Shown here: positions 1 through 12,409 of the stretch, piece by piece
Position numbering within the stretch: the first letter of the stretch is position 1
Layout: each line of letters starts with the position of its first letter
NCBI GenBank assembly: GCA_950022655.1
Contig: OX465584.1
Span: forward strand, 25,455,469 to 25,519,468
Source of the DNA: Alentia gelatinosa
Taxonomy: Eukaryota > Annelida > Polychaeta > Phyllodocida > Polynoidae
Direction: 5' to 3'
DNA length: 64,000 nt
Notes under the pieces: model-generated
What the model saw: the letters and a program-made list of their open reading frames with translations, nothing else
The model's database searches: none
Told to the model about the DNA's origin: nothing
Translations under genes and position numbers: made by a program

Positions 1-800
1 CACATGGTATTCCTCGTAGGTTGTCTGACCGCCTTTCGCATACACCAGATCCGAAGGTGATCACCTGAAGATGGCGCGGCGATAGACACGATATGTGAAC
101 AGTTATTTACGATGTGCGATGTAAGGATAGTTATGTGCAGCGACTGTGAAATCTCTGAAGTACCAGCAGCGTAGGTTTGTTGATAATCCGCAGATAGTAT
201 GTTCCAAAATGATGGGGAATCAAATAAACTACCAGATCTTAAAGAATATCCTCAATTGATTTTAAAGTAGTGATGTATTTGGGGCTCTTTTTTATGATGT
301 AGTCGGAGTAGAGGAGGGGTCTGGTCGCATCCAGCAAGCTACACACGCCACGGGATCACATTAGCGGTAACTCTAAGAACTAAGTTACACTGCTTCACCT
401 GAAAACCCATGCGGACCTGTTTACTAAGAATTATTCTTATTAAGTTGTCACTCTCTCTCTCTGTCACCCATAGAGATGTATCGAATTACCAATACTCAAA
501 CCCGAACGACTTCCTTCTTCTATTTTTATAACCCCATAATCTGATGGGGAAAATATCAGAAAGAGACAGATTAGTGTACATATCTCCGGGATAATGCAAG
601 TAGATGCGGCCGTTTGATTGACCGACACTAAATTTGAATAATGCAGCTCCAGCCCTGCTTTATATAGGTTTATAAAACTCTGGCCAGCTGTATCTGTCAT
701 AGCTCCAACGTGGGTTACTCACTGAGGTCAATCCGCACATTGCATGTTCGTTTTGCAGTGACTCAGGTAGTGGTCTCTATAATTTACCAATGAGTGTTGT

Positions 801-809
801 GAGCTGCTC
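801..809 (+). promoter_or_regulatory. GAGCWGCTC motif, site 1
   Basis: Exact GAGCTGCTC. It is the first of 19 exact copies of the 9-bp palindrome GAGC-W-GCTC in the window. The flanks (gttgt before, gtagt after) differ from those of the other copies. Function unknown; a protein-binding site is inferred from enrichment alone. Confidence 0.5.
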
Positions 810-2504
810 GTAGTCATCTAAACTCTCGCTCTCCATGCGGAAACCAAACCTCTGGAGGCAGAGGGTGAAATTCTGGTAGCGACTGACTCAACATCTCGCT
901 CTTAGGACGGCGTCAAATGCATGGTGATGAGAAAATAAATCTTGATCGATGTTTATCAAGTTATGCCAGATGCCAGGTGGAATCATTTGAAGGGTAGTGC
1001 AGAAGATGATCTGAATAAAGAAAAAAAGGTTTGGTGCGTCAAGCATGACTTACAGTTGGGGTTTCCAAGCCGCTCATTTTGTGTCCTGCTTTTACCACTC
1101 AGTCATGTGACAACAGGTAGTACATCAAGAAATGTTTGCTCTGATCATTTATCAGAAGAGTGACACTTTACTCTCAGACACGTAAAAATGAAATATCTTT
1201 TAAGGAAACACGAACTAATTCGGTCTCCATAGATTAATCTGAGATTATGGTTCACTAATTCTGGATAAGTGGAAACAGAAGCAGGTTCAAATTCACCATC
1301 TCTAGGTGAAGTTTCATGTTCTATTTGAATCCTGTTCGTGTTTCAACTGAAATATGATATTCACAACGTACAGAATCGGACCTTGCTTTAATGCATTCAG
1401 GCGCCATCAAAAGTTTACCCAGTGAAAGCCTGCTTTGGATGAATCAGTCCACAATAGCAAAAGGCGATCTGAGGTTCCGTCCTATTTTACCATTCAGTAT
1501 TTACAGAAGTAAGTCAGCGAGCCATGACTGACACAAGACCCACTTTCCTATGATACAAATAAGGTACTTTTGCAGCATTAGCTGAATTGGGAAACAAACG
1601 TTAGTCTGTTTCAGTTGAATTGAGAAAGAAATATCTGCTCTGCTACTGAACCATAGATTACCCTCGGCTTGAGGTGTCCTCATTATGTGAATAGGTTCCG
1701 CCTTATTTGAGCCCGACCTGGCTATGATTGACGTGGGTTCATACTATGTGGCAACTGGGAGGGTTATGGGTTGGGGAGGGAGTCGGATTAACCTGTGGCC
1801 ATGTACTAGGATGGGCTCTGCACACACGGTGACGTAGAGGGCGATGTGTCACACTTGACACATCACAGGTAACTACAGGTAAACACAGCAGTTTACGACG
1901 GGCCCTCTGATAAATCTACCCACCACCTCGCTACATGTGCACATGTAAAATATATGAGAAATTCATGAAGTATAAACGGACATGAGGCCGCTGAGAAGTG
2001 GAGGGATAAATAGAGGCAGACATAAATAACAGTCACACCAGATGTGCAGGCAGTTTTGCTTTTATAGTGTATCCAGTAGTCACATTCCATATTTTTCTGT
2101 CACAGGCCTGTTATTCCCACCAAAACATGGAAGAATAAGAATATCGAGAGGAATAACATTGCTAACCATTCTGTTTAAACGGAAAGAGACATTTAGAGAA
2201 CAGATGGTTACGTGAACATAAAACACTGACGACCGCTAACTCTCAACCACCCTGTACCGATCTGAAGGCAATTGACGACTTGCTTTACTAATTCGTTCAG
2301 CACGATTATTCTGATTATCGCTATTAGATTGCTGATAATAAAGAATGACATGTAGATAAACTGTAGCATCAGATCAAAAACGAAGCACAACGGGAAAACG
2401 AGCAGGTATGTCAGGAAAACTTTCCGCCAAGCACATGAGGTGTATTAGACACTGACGTTTTCATGTTTACACTACCAGTAAGTGTGAACATTCTGTCTTT
2501 TTAT

Positions 2505-2537
2505 TTCGCCTAAACTGTGTCTTACACTCAGGTATGG
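2505..2537 (+). promoter_or_regulatory. Weak recursive-splice-like junction
   Basis: A pyrimidine-rich stretch leads to CAG ending at 2531, immediately followed by GTATGG. An acceptor abutting a donor is the hallmark of a recursive (ratchet) splice site. Here the tract is interrupted by purines and the donor is not consensus, so this is much weaker than the site at 32519. Confidence 0.2.
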
Positions 2538-2546
2538 CGAAAGTAT

Positions 2547-2582
2547 GTCGGCCGTGAAGCTCCATGAGAGTCGGCCGTGAAG
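2547..2582 (+). repeat. Short direct duplication
   Basis: The 13-mer GTCGGCCGTGAAG occurs at 2547 and again 23 bp later. It is GC-rich against an AT-rich background. A simple local duplication is the plainest reading. Confidence 0.6.
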
Positions 2583-4143
2583 GCGACCTGATGGCTATCA
2601 CCAGTCGCCATTATACTCGGGAATTACCACTAATTTTACACAGGGATCAAGAGAGTAGTGATCATAGCGCACAGGGAATGTCATGCCCTGTTGATAGCGG
2701 TCAATAGAGAGAGTCAACGCCATTATTTGTAGAGGTGATACAGAATAATTCACTAAATCTACAGTACCGATACATGTATGTACACTTAAGTGTTTGCATA
2801 CAATGTATACACCATTTGTATGGGCCGGGCTCGGATTATCTCCGTGAGGAAAGTACAATGATTTTGCTCTTGATTTCCGTTGAACACACACACACACACA
2901 CATATATAAATCCTATAATGCTATAACCGCAGTGAATAAAGACAGTGCTGAGATTGATTGGTTGTTCTTTTCTTGTTAAGACTTGTTTCAGCCACGTTTT
3001 TAATCTAGAAATGAACATCTTGAAGCGGGAAATATGTCATGCAGAATCGAGTGTAAATGAGGTGCCAGACTCGATCTATACTTGCTTCAGAAGGCTGGAC
3101 GGGAGCCCTCCTATAACCTTGTGTGCTGTATTCGAACATGCAAGAACATACCTAACAGAAAATCTTGGTTTCTACTTCTTTCTTCCTACTTGGTTATTCA
3201 CAGACAAAACTAAATAGATTTATGTCCACTCTCAAAACAGAAGTTCTATGTATCATCTTTTATAATAAAGTGTGTTTTCCACACAAAAATATGTTGACAT
3301 GTGGTTTGTGATATTAATCCCACATATTTTATGAAATTTTGCATTTTCAGTGTATTTTACACAACGTTTCCATTCATTAAAACACACTGGGCATCCACAT
3401 TTCTGAGCAAAGTCAAGGCTTGTGGCATTAGTCACTGCCGGAAAAAAACCACCCAGAGAAACATAAGCCATGTTTATGGTGTCAGCGATGCAGTTGTTTT
3501 TCATAGTGACCCCAATGCACCTACTAGAGATAGACGTTATGGGCCCTCTTGGGGTAGAATCGACGCTACCAGCGGGCCAGAAGTGACGTTAAGTCCGCAC
3601 CCGAACGCCACCGCCATAACCGGGCAAACCTTTACAGGTGGGCGTCCTCCTTTAATGCTCATGTTTAGATGTGGCTCACCAGGGGAGATTGTGAAGAGAG
3701 GAAATTATAGTACGGGATGGAGGCTGATTTCATTCATAAAAATTGAATGATAACGAATGTTTAGTGGAACCTGTGACATACCGCACAGTGAATTACGGCA
3801 ATGTGCATGGATAAGGAAAAAAAAGGCAGAAAGAAATTTGGCATTGCCATGTGGATTTCATTTACCACTGATCATTGTTAATGGCTAGTAATGAAACAAG
3901 AAGTTTGTAGGACCATTTGTTTGTGATTGATATGGTAAATCAACGTTGGACATAAGCATGTAACAACAAGGGATGTACATATGTTAAAATGAATGGCACA
4001 TGTTAAACCAGAAGAATTCTTTAAATGCAATATAGGCGGACCCAAGCTCGAGATTAGACATTGATGGTAGTACATTACTCCAAAAGTCACATTCTCTGGT
4101 GGTTTGAAACAAAAAAGTGAAGTCTCAGAATGGTCTAACAGAG

Positions 4144-4151
4144 TGACGTCA
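4144..4151 (+). promoter_or_regulatory. Perfect CRE palindrome
   Basis: TGACGTCA is the full palindromic site for CREB/ATF bZIP factors. An 8-mer like this is expected about once in 64 kb by chance, so a lone copy carries little weight. It sits in unique sequence with no promoter-like context. Confidence 0.25.
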
Positions 4152-6650
4152 CGGAGACTGACCTCCCACCTGTTATCATCGTGAAAAACGTCACTTGCAT
4201 TTCTCTAGCCTTAAAGTGAGTTACAGTTAGCAATTGTGTGAATCAAATGAAACAATTTGGAACACTAATCTTTACCTAGTTAAGAGGAAGGTGACTGCCA
4301 TTGTGAAATGAATACACTAGTTTCAAATCTAGTTTAATCTGATATTACTCTCCGTTTAGTTATAAGATGAAGTAGATTTAAAAAATAATGCCAGTGTTAA
4401 CGTATTTTTCTCGGGGTAATCCGTGACACTACGTGATTCACCACTCTCCCCACCATTCGGCCCGCCAGACAGGAGGCCAACCGGGTTTTTAACGAAGTTT
4501 ATCCTCACATAAATAACAGGTTAGTCGGTGCAGCATGGGTGATCAGAGTTTTTAAAACTGTACAGTTTCTTTACAACCCGGATCTACGTTTGATGTACAG
4601 GTATTAGTTGACGGGAGGATTACTTTGAATATGCTTTATTGTATATGTTTGAGACTCAATAGAAGAGGTATATTATTGAAAATATCCACGGAATGAAGGT
4701 AATTTTTATTCATTGCGTAGGTACCGTAAGTGGAATTAATCACATTTTAACGCCACCAATGACCCAATAAAAACAGAATGATGCTTAAAATTGAAGAAAG
4801 AAAAATCTCTCCGTTATATGCATGATTCATCTCTCATTACACACAAAACCATATTTTATCAGCTTATATTTGGTTTAGGAAGGTCACAGGCTCAATTTCG
4901 AAATACTCAGCAGGTCAGCCAGTCTCCACTTCTTTATTTCTTGTCTACCAAACATAATATGTTTCACAATTATCCTAGATGTTAACCTAGATTTTCGAAA
5001 TTGCCCAGGGGAGATACTAAAATTAGAAAGAGTTGGAGCTTTAAGGGGAACCAAACCACACTTCTCATTTTCTACTTTATATTTTGTCGCTTAAAAGTTG
5101 ATTCATCTGGCTTTGAAGAACGTTTTTATTGGTCGCGCTGGTTTCTTAGAAGCATTCTTCCATGCAGCACACACTAGTTGCGGCCGGCCTCACACTAGCG
5201 CCAGTGAATTGTCTGTAAAGAGCATACAATTATATCTTGTTTAAATTTCTAACTTGAAAAAGAAATAAAGACAACTTACACTCTAACATGGTGTAAAGTG
5301 TGAAGCATATTTTCCAAGTCATTCTGATGAATGCTCTACGTAAACCATTCCTCAGTTGTCCAGCATATGTTTAGGATATTCCTGTCCTTTCAGGGCGTAA
5401 ACATAGACAAAGGCAAAAAGTAATTATCCTATATACGAAACATTGGGAACTTTATATCATTTTCACCTGTTATTTTCAATATGACTGTCCCACCCGGGAG
5501 CTCCTCAATGTATCAGTCAGACGGAAAGGGTCAAGAAAAAGTACGTCTTTGAGTCTAGCATGAAAGAAATGAAATAATAATTTTGTGTATTACCTCATTA
5601 CATATCAAGGAAGGTCGCAGAAATCTCAGCACTTACCAGAGTTCTGCACCACGAAGGGCTTTCTTTTTCATACAGCGATTTATAGTGTTAGCTGTGTAAA
5701 CAAGAGCTCAGTTAGCGTTAATATCAAGAGCAAACACCCACAGCAATACTCTTTGGAAAGTGACATGTTAAGTGGAAGACATTTGGAGAGAAAAATAGAA
5801 AATGAGTAAATTTGTCTTTGGCCAGGTGAGCCGATTGTTTGTTTAATGCTTATACCAGTGAGTGATGCCATTGGGTGGAAACATGGTCTTCTACGCTGAG
5901 TAGGGGAGACTGTCAGGGCAAAGTCTTTTTTTGTGTTGTACACTGAATTATAGCTCTACCACGCTCAACTGCCGCTTGCTCCACTTTGCCAAAATAGCCT
6001 TCTGTTACCTCATTGCAAGATTCAAATTAGCCGTGATATGTTTACTGGTTTGGACCATGACAAGAAAGTCAGACTGAACACCCAGCCAACTTGCGAAACT
6101 GTGTTTCTTAAATGTGTTATATGCCCTGTAATTCTAACAAAATTGTTATTGGACAATCCCCAAGTCTGACTAATAATGTACGAAAATCAATCTAAATAAT
6201 TGTTCATGGTTTTCTTCTGTGGTAAACCATTAGCATTAAAATGATAGAGGATTATATTACAGATCTGATTTTGTTTTCAACATAGTCAATATACGTTTTC
6301 GTGCACGGTCGGCAGCACCATTTAATGATCTGAACAGGGTAGACTAGGACTTCTTTGTAAGTGGTTAAGTAGCGATATCATGTCGCCTCCAATATCAGTG
6401 CACATATTTCATAACATATATCTAACCACAACCTGATAAGAATGTCATAACATATGTATCGATGAAAACCTGCCTTATCTGACACAACTCCTGCAATAAA
6501 TAGCAACGATTTACTAGTCGTATCTATGCCCATAACATTTACCTGACAGTTATCTCGCAGAAATACTCGTGGCAGTTGACTTGCAGATGTTACACTCTCA
6601 ATATTCATAGATCTATATTGTTTTTGTAAGTCAAGTGATAACGTGCGTCT

Positions 6651-6664
6651 CAACCAGGTGGCGC
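6651..6664 (+). promoter_or_regulatory. CTCF-like site
   Basis: CAACCAGGTGGCGC fits the core CTCF consensus CCASYAGRKGGCRS with one mismatch (A for C at position 2). CTCF is conserved across bilaterians and its core motif is well preserved. No occupancy can be inferred from sequence alone. Confidence 0.35.
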
Positions 6665-7183
6665 CACTATGTTGGCCTTGCGTCACCGGAACTAGTCTGC
6701 GGTAGTTTAGTGCGGCCACTTGGAATTCGTTATACCTCAGAATTAGATTTATCGCAAATATTGATTCTTAAGCAACTATGACTATAAATTCTGCTAATGC
6801 GCCACAAGGGATTACGACATGAACACCCATATTGTTATGTACCAGTTCACCGCATCATGATAGCTTAAAGGCGTATATAGTGGATAATCGGGAGATGGAG
6901 ATTTATTCGTCCATTGCCCGGCTTTAATCCCGGCTATCGGTGAAATGCGCAACAGGCGCTGAATTGTCAATGCCCCAGACTCGAGGATACGTCCCAGATT
7001 ATGGAGCGGCGAGCTCTGCCGGCTAGTGTTGCACCAGGCTCCGTTAGTGGCCACCAGAGACTACCGCCTCTTGTGTCCCACTGTGCTGTGTTTGTATAAT
7101 GTGGCCATCCCACGGCGGCGTACCCCAGGTCCCCAACCCAGTCCCATCCCTCAGTCTCACCCTCTACCCTACATATCCCACCC

Positions 7184-7369
7184 TCTACTCATACCCTCTC
7201 CCACTATACTCCAACCTCACCTTCAACTCCTAGGTCGCCATCTACTCCCACATTTAAACATATATGTATGTATATATATATATATATATGTATGTTTAAA
7301 TGTGGGAGTAGATGGCGAGCTAGGAGTTGAAGGTAAGGTTGGAGTATAGTGGGAGAGGGTATGAGTAGA
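7184..7369. repeat. Long near-perfect inverted repeat (hairpin)
   Basis: Two 77-bp arms, 7184-7260 and 7293-7369, are reverse complements with only two mismatches by eye (about 97 percent). The loop is a 32-bp TA-rich stretch. The left arm is pyrimidine-rich and the right arm purine-rich. Transcription through it in either direction would give a long stable hairpin RNA. It could be a recent foldback mobile element or an inverted duplication. No target duplication or terminal motif was found at the ends. The TA core is typical of palindrome centres. Confidence 0.9.
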
Positions 7370-8386
7370 TATTATATATATATGATTATCAAGTTCATTG
7401 CCATATGTGTTGCAGGTGATAGTTCTTCCTAGGAAAACTCCGTATACAATAAACATATATTACTCTACTCAACGAGTTACCAACGACCTTTCCACTCTGC
7501 TCCTGTCTCACTCACTGCTACCACCTTCCCACTCTCTACTACTACCTTCTCACCCACTCCAATCTCCTTTAGTTTCGAGAGATAACAACTCGGGTCTCCA
7601 TGGCTACCAGAGTTGCTAAGGGACAGCGACATGGTATCCAAGACTGTGCCGTGTACTGTAGCTCAGAGCAGCTCTCTGTGGTGATGTTTATGAAGTAACA
7701 TGCCTCGGGATCGTCTGAGTATTGTTTATGGCTTATGTTTGTATGAAGTAGGATTGGGGCTATTAGAGCAGCAGAAGAGTCCAGAATGTGGGGATGTATG
7801 AAGGGTGGTAACGTTGACGGTTAATGTTGGTATTCATACAAACAATACTCTTATCTTCGGGCACTCAGTAGTGTCCCAAGCTTGTTAGACCATCAATTCG
7901 TCTTCATACGTTTACCAAGTAAAGAAAGTACTGAGGTAATTTCAAATCCAAAACCAGAAGGTATTTCTCAGGTAACACCAACAAGGGGAATTGTAGCTCG
8001 GGTGGCCAGTAGAAGTGTTTTTGGCGCAGTGATCTGGAGTAGGTTGAACAATTACTACACTTTATCTCCCACCTGGTATTTTTGTCCCATAAGCTTAACA
8101 TTAACTTGTACTCGATGTCCCTACGAATGTGGCAGTCCGTTCCCCATAGCCTATATCCTGTGTGTGGTCCATCCTCCAAGTGTGAACAAGGATTAGGTAA
8201 CTCGTTTTGGTCAAAGTTATGGTTCTTCAACTCGTCTGAATGCTATGTTATATTCACTCAGCTGATTCATCATTCATATCACTCCACATTAAACTCATGG
8301 GGAACAACGACTTTGACCAAAACTTGTCGGTTTCTTCTTTAATACTAAATAGAGTCAGTTAGCGGGATTAGTACCAAACCAGGAAG
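7370..8386. other. Non-coding stretch with one GAGCAGCTC
   Basis: A pyrimidine-rich tract (7495-7570) follows the hairpin. GAGCAGCTC lies at 7666-7674. Frames here are short, overlapping and unrecognised. Nothing else stands out. Confidence 0.5.
7666..7674 (-). promoter_or_regulatory. GAGCWGCTC motif, site 2
   Basis: Exact GAGCAGCTC, which is GAGCTGCTC on the minus strand. It is flanked by cagag and tctg in a way that extends the dyad slightly (CAGAGCAGCTCTCTG). Role unknown. Confidence 0.5.
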
Positions 8387-8906
8387 CAGGGAAGGAGAGT
8401 TAGCTCAGTGGTTAAAAGCACTGGACTCGTAATCCCAAGGGTGTGGAAGTTTGTGGGTTCAAGTTAAACTGGCTCCAGTCCCTGCATCCTATGGCTATCC
8501 TCCTCGCTGGGATACAGGGCCAGTCAGAGAAGGATACATACTATAATGAACTTTATTCTGATTGTGTTTAATCATTTAATGAGTGTTAATTATCTAATAC
8601 TTGAGCAAGTCTAGGTTCAAGTCCCACTGTATCCACTTTTCTCATTCATACACAGCAGTGGTAGAGTTACTGCTATATCAAAGGTGAATCCTTCTCATAC
8701 CATGTCTGTGGTGGTGGCCGTAAAAAAGACTCTCACCTCAGTAAATGAGAATGGGTGATACTTCTACCTGAATTCTTCACATACATTCGATGGCCACATA
8801 TGTGGTGTAAAAGCGGTGAGAAAAGCTGAACATTGACAAAATCTAGGTAGGCCCTGTAATGGTTGACTGGATGTGAAATCAAACAAATAGACAAACAAAC
8901 AAAAAG
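8387..8906 (+). mobile_element. tRNA-derived SINE, full length, with internal insert
   Basis: Flanked by a 9-bp target duplication ACCAGGAAG (8378-8386 and 8907-8915). The head holds an A box (TAGCTCAGTGGTTAAAAGCA, from 8401) and a B-box-like GGTTCAAGT, as in tRNA-headed SINEs transcribed by RNA polymerase III. The body, from AGCAGTGGTAGAGTTACTGC near 8654 to the A/C-rich tail of repeated ACAAAC, matches the SINE at 36093-36417. This copy is 520 bp against 325 bp there. The difference is mainly a 149-bp insert (8465-8613) bounded by two copies of GGTTCAAGT. The insert also carries a short foldback (CTGGCTCC... with ...GGGCCAG). Confidence 0.88.
8465..8613. mobile_element. Insert inside the SINE B box, bounded by a 9-bp duplication
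   Basis: GGTTCAAGT occurs at 8456-8464 and again at 8614-8622, on each side of 149 bp that are absent from the sister SINE at 36093. A 9-bp duplication of the SINE's own sequence around foreign DNA is what a transposon insertion leaves. The insert has no obvious terminal inverted repeat or poly-A tail. A chimaeric head from two tRNA-like units is an alternative. Confidence 0.5.
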
Positions 8907-8915
8907 ACCAGGAAG

Positions 8916-11706
8916 TATGGCAAAGTATGTTTACGACCCGAGTGCATATGGTGTATGGACATTTATTACCGGCACAAAACTACACACACAGAAGTGTTGA
9001 GAATGATAATAGACGAAACAGAAAAGACGGGGAGAACACAAACGTTTGATGATTTTGCATAGAACTAAGTCAGCTTAATGTAACATTTGTTTCATATAGG
9101 CGAAACTTATAAGGGGTTGTTTTTACAAGGTAAACAAAGAATAAATCGCTTTGTGTTCGGGTAGAATGGATTCCTTTTCTGGGATATATACATGTAGTTC
9201 AGGGATGGAAGTCTTCCTCTTTTTCAAGGAAATCCTTGTTTTCATTATCTGTTTATAGAATTATTTTTTCTTGTGTAAAAACGAAGAGATTTTCCCGCCT
9301 TTTTAATTATCCCAGCTGACATCCCTGGTTATTGGATATTGCTATAATAACTCCTTCCTATGAGGTGTTCCCTCCTCCCCGGTGGGATGTAGCGTACGTC
9401 CATAACAGTGAGAAAATTCTCTAGCAGCTGATTGCCGTCACCTCAAATTAATATAGCTGTATATTAAGCATCCCTCTACAAGATTGCAGTCGAGCTGAGT
9501 CGGCTATTTTCCTACAGACAAGTAATGACCGATTATTATTGGGGATCATAAAATCGGGTATGAAGAATACATATATCGGTAATGTTGATATCTTATGCTT
9601 TAGAGGAGGTTAGTAGAGTAGGTGGATTGAAATAACACCAGATAAGATTGGGTGATATTAGTACTAGATAGTGGGTTTGAGATTTAGACGGATCAATACC
9701 CGGTAATGAGGGAGGAGTGGGACGGGGGGAACACTGAACAATGGGCGGATCTGTATGTCATCTGTAGACCATACACGTGACTAGGAGTGCTAACATCCCG
9801 GGCTTAGTAACATGAGAGCTGGAGTCAGACACTATTGTCCAGCCCCACCCCCTTCTCCCCTTCTATCCACACAATACCACCCTCACCCACCCGCCCGCTT
9901 CTCGTACGCTCACACCTCCCGACCGTCCCGTCACCACGGGCCTAATCTACACCCGCTGTTGCCATGGAGACCGTAACCAAATTTATCCAGGTTGGATTGC
10001 CTTTAAAGCCGGGGTCTACTCGTGGCAGGTAGAGAGCCACTGATCACCGGCGAGCCACCAATGCTCTTACCCAGGCACGCCGGACACAAGTGATACCTAG
10101 TCACTGTGCTATATTATGCGGTGTACTGCAGGGTGTAGCGTATCTAGTGTGAAATATGAGTAGTAGCGGATGAGTCAAGGTTTAAGACAAATTACGCATG
10201 TGTTATTTACGGAAATTAGTAAAATAAAAAGAGTGCTCTCACAGGTAGGAAACTGGTTTCGGTTGGATAATTTCAGAGGATGTATAATTTGTGACATAAT
10301 CTATATGAAGAAGCAAAGTTTTCTTTCACTGCATGTTCATTGTATGAGGATAGGCATAGCTTAGAATATGAATTAAAGTAGGTGGATACAGTGCACAATG
10401 TATGTAATCGAGCAGAGTACGGTGCTTGAGACAAGGCCCTATAGTTACGCATGATAGGTATATGAGTTGGGAGTTAATCATACATATAAAAAGTTAAAGG
10501 TAATGGGGAGATAAACTACAAAAGGCTTGGTGAAAAATAGGGTTATCAGAGTGAGCTACACATTACTGTACAAGTTCATTGTGTTTAGATTGTTAGTCCA
10601 GATAGTGAACACTTTATCAGAAAGTTCTATGAAATTGATATGTGTATAAATTGTTTTTACTTTTACGCATGTATCCTGCGTTATGATATATAACATCATA
10701 TAATACATCAAGTTTTGTGCCTTAAGATGGCCTTATGTTGGAGTGTCGACACACATTCGGGAATTTTGCTCCATTGAGTGATGTACTCTGTATAGAGAGG
10801 TGGGGGTCTATCACTATACACAACAATGGTGCTACATACTAACCAGTACTCGGACTTAATTGTCCTCTATGTGAATCCATTTTGTGCTTTAACAACCAAC
10901 AGTCAAGCAAAGAGACGGGGCATGGTGGCTCTTTCATATGGTGCCTAATTAGAATGTATGTAACCAGCAGGCGACATACATTCACATTAGGTTGGTGACG
11001 TTAATGTCAGCTCAATCACGTTTTTTTTCTATATTGTACGGGCATTAATCATAATTAGCCCATAACATTCTGTGAAACATCAGTTAGGACTGAAGGGAGT
11101 ACTTAAGCTATATGAGAAGTGTGCACCGATTTCATAATACATTATCTCTTGTGATGACTAAGTGGAAGTAATGTTTAAAACAGGCCTATTTTGATATGTG
11201 TATTTTATCATAACAGGTGACGGCATGATAGCTACGTGGTACCGTGCAATATATTCTGAGCATTGCTACCATACAAGCCTCGGTTCTTCATGTGTTAATA
11301 ATCTATCACTGCTAATAAAATTACCTATGTGACTTTGCCACGAGAAATGATCAGAATCGACAATATAATCTTGTATTTCGTATTTATTTTAAAACCAACA
11401 TCAACCATGGGGATACAGAAATGACCAAAACAAAATGAATGCACATGATAAGCTGAGGTAGGTGGCTCTCCTGAGGTTCGGTTTACAAACTAACTTGTCT
11501 GGATAGTTGTATTTGAGTCGCCAAGATTATCATTCACTTGATGAGCTGAGGTTCGGGTTAGTCGCAGCGATGAGCTCTAACTCGATGCGATATGCCTGTA
11601 ATCACATTGTAGTGGTGTGTATGCGTATTGACAGTGGCTGGTCAACACACTCTCCATACTGCCTTTAACCACACAGTCTACTCGACAATAAGCCGTGTTC
11701 ACGTGG
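8916..11706. other. Non-coding stretch
   Basis: Apart from one copy of the unnamed 245-bp repeat (9200-9330) this is unremarkable AT-rich DNA. A more GC-rich, C-tract-containing section runs from about 9830 to 10090. No coding signal seen. Confidence 0.5.
9200..9330 (+). repeat. Unnamed interspersed repeat, copy 1 (internally deleted)
   Basis: Shares the start AAGGAAATCCTTGTTTTCAT, a TTCTTGTGTAAAA block and the end AGCTGACATCCCTG with copies at 50421 and 51745. The middle third of those copies is missing. All five copies found lie in the same orientation. No coding capacity and no clear terminal structure. Confidence 0.6.
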
Positions 11707-11720
11707 GCGCCATCTGGTGG
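11707..11720 (-). promoter_or_regulatory. Consensus CTCF-like site
   Basis: The minus strand reads CCACCAGATGGCGC, matching CCASYAGRKGGCRS at all 14 positions. It lies 20 bp before a GAGCAGCTC / GAGCTGCTC pair in a GC-rich patch. CTCF sites mark insulators and loop anchors in vertebrates; in this animal the role is inferred. Confidence 0.5.
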
Positions 11721-11740
11721 CTCACGTGGCTGAGGTGTAC

Positions 11741-11772
11741 GAGCAGCTCTGAGGAGCTGATGAGAGCTGCTC
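11741..11772. promoter_or_regulatory. GAGCWGCTC motif pair, sites 3 and 4
   Basis: GAGCAGCTC at 11741-11749 and GAGCTGCTC at 11764-11772, 23 bp start to start, with GAGGAGCTGATG between them. With the CTCF-like site at 11707 this makes a compact candidate regulatory module of about 65 bp. Confidence 0.5.
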
Positions 11773-12409
11773 GGCAGTTGGTGGGTCAGTGCCCTAGTTT
11801 ACTCTGCACTCCAAGTCGTAGCATTTATTCCAGCATTGAACGGTCCCCTTTTACCAATAACTACCAAAAGTGCCATCTCCGTAAGGAGCTTTTACGTAAG
11901 TATACGGTGGTGTCGGGTGAACAACGACAGAGAAAGGGTTGTGGGGCAAGTCTACAGAACACAGCCGTGTTGGTCACAACAACCACGTAACGGGCAGGCT
12001 ATCGATTGTGGATACAACGCCCAGGGCTCTGCCCACGACGGGGTCAATGTTGGACGGGTCCCTGGGCCGCGGGGTTGTGGGGGTCACAACTGGAAGTATT
12101 AGAGGGGGTCACTCGTCTCCACACCTGGGATAGTCAGGTGGTAGCCATGTGTGTAATTCCTCCTCCAGCCGTCATTTTGACAGTCGTCTGGCTGTATCCT
12201 GTTAGATCTATAATTAGCTTTTATGATCGATAAGCCCTTTAAAACGTGTATATTTTACATCTACAGACTCTGCGAAAACGTCTGTGTTTTTATATAGTTT
12301 TACAATGCTTTCATCTGTCGTATTGATCGTCAATAAACATGACACTATCTTAATACTCATTACATCATGTTGGGGTGCCTTATCTGGCAGCCTCATTTTG
12401 GAGTTGTGA

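Larger units (their letters stand above)
1..7183. other. Non-coding stretch, mostly unique sequence
   Basis: No frame here looks like a real gene: open frames are short, overlap on both strands and match no family I know. Small items seen are a (TC)n run near 449-460, a core CTCF-like AGATGGCGC at 69-77, one GAGCTGCTC at 801-809, a CA run near 2885-2902, a 23-bp direct repeat near 2547-2582 and a perfect CRE (TGACGTCA) at 4144-4151. The sequence is AT-rich with stop codons in all frames, as expected for intron or intergenic DNA. Confidence 0.6.

Noticed and set aside
2885..2902. CA repeat giving cysteine/valine-rich frames
   Set aside because: Simple dinucleotide microsatellite, too short to be notable.
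8395..8470. tRNA gene near 8395, and a similar one at 36097
   Set aside because: A and B boxes are present, but the sequence continues into a shared SINE body with A/C tail and target duplications, so these are SINE heads and not tRNA genes.
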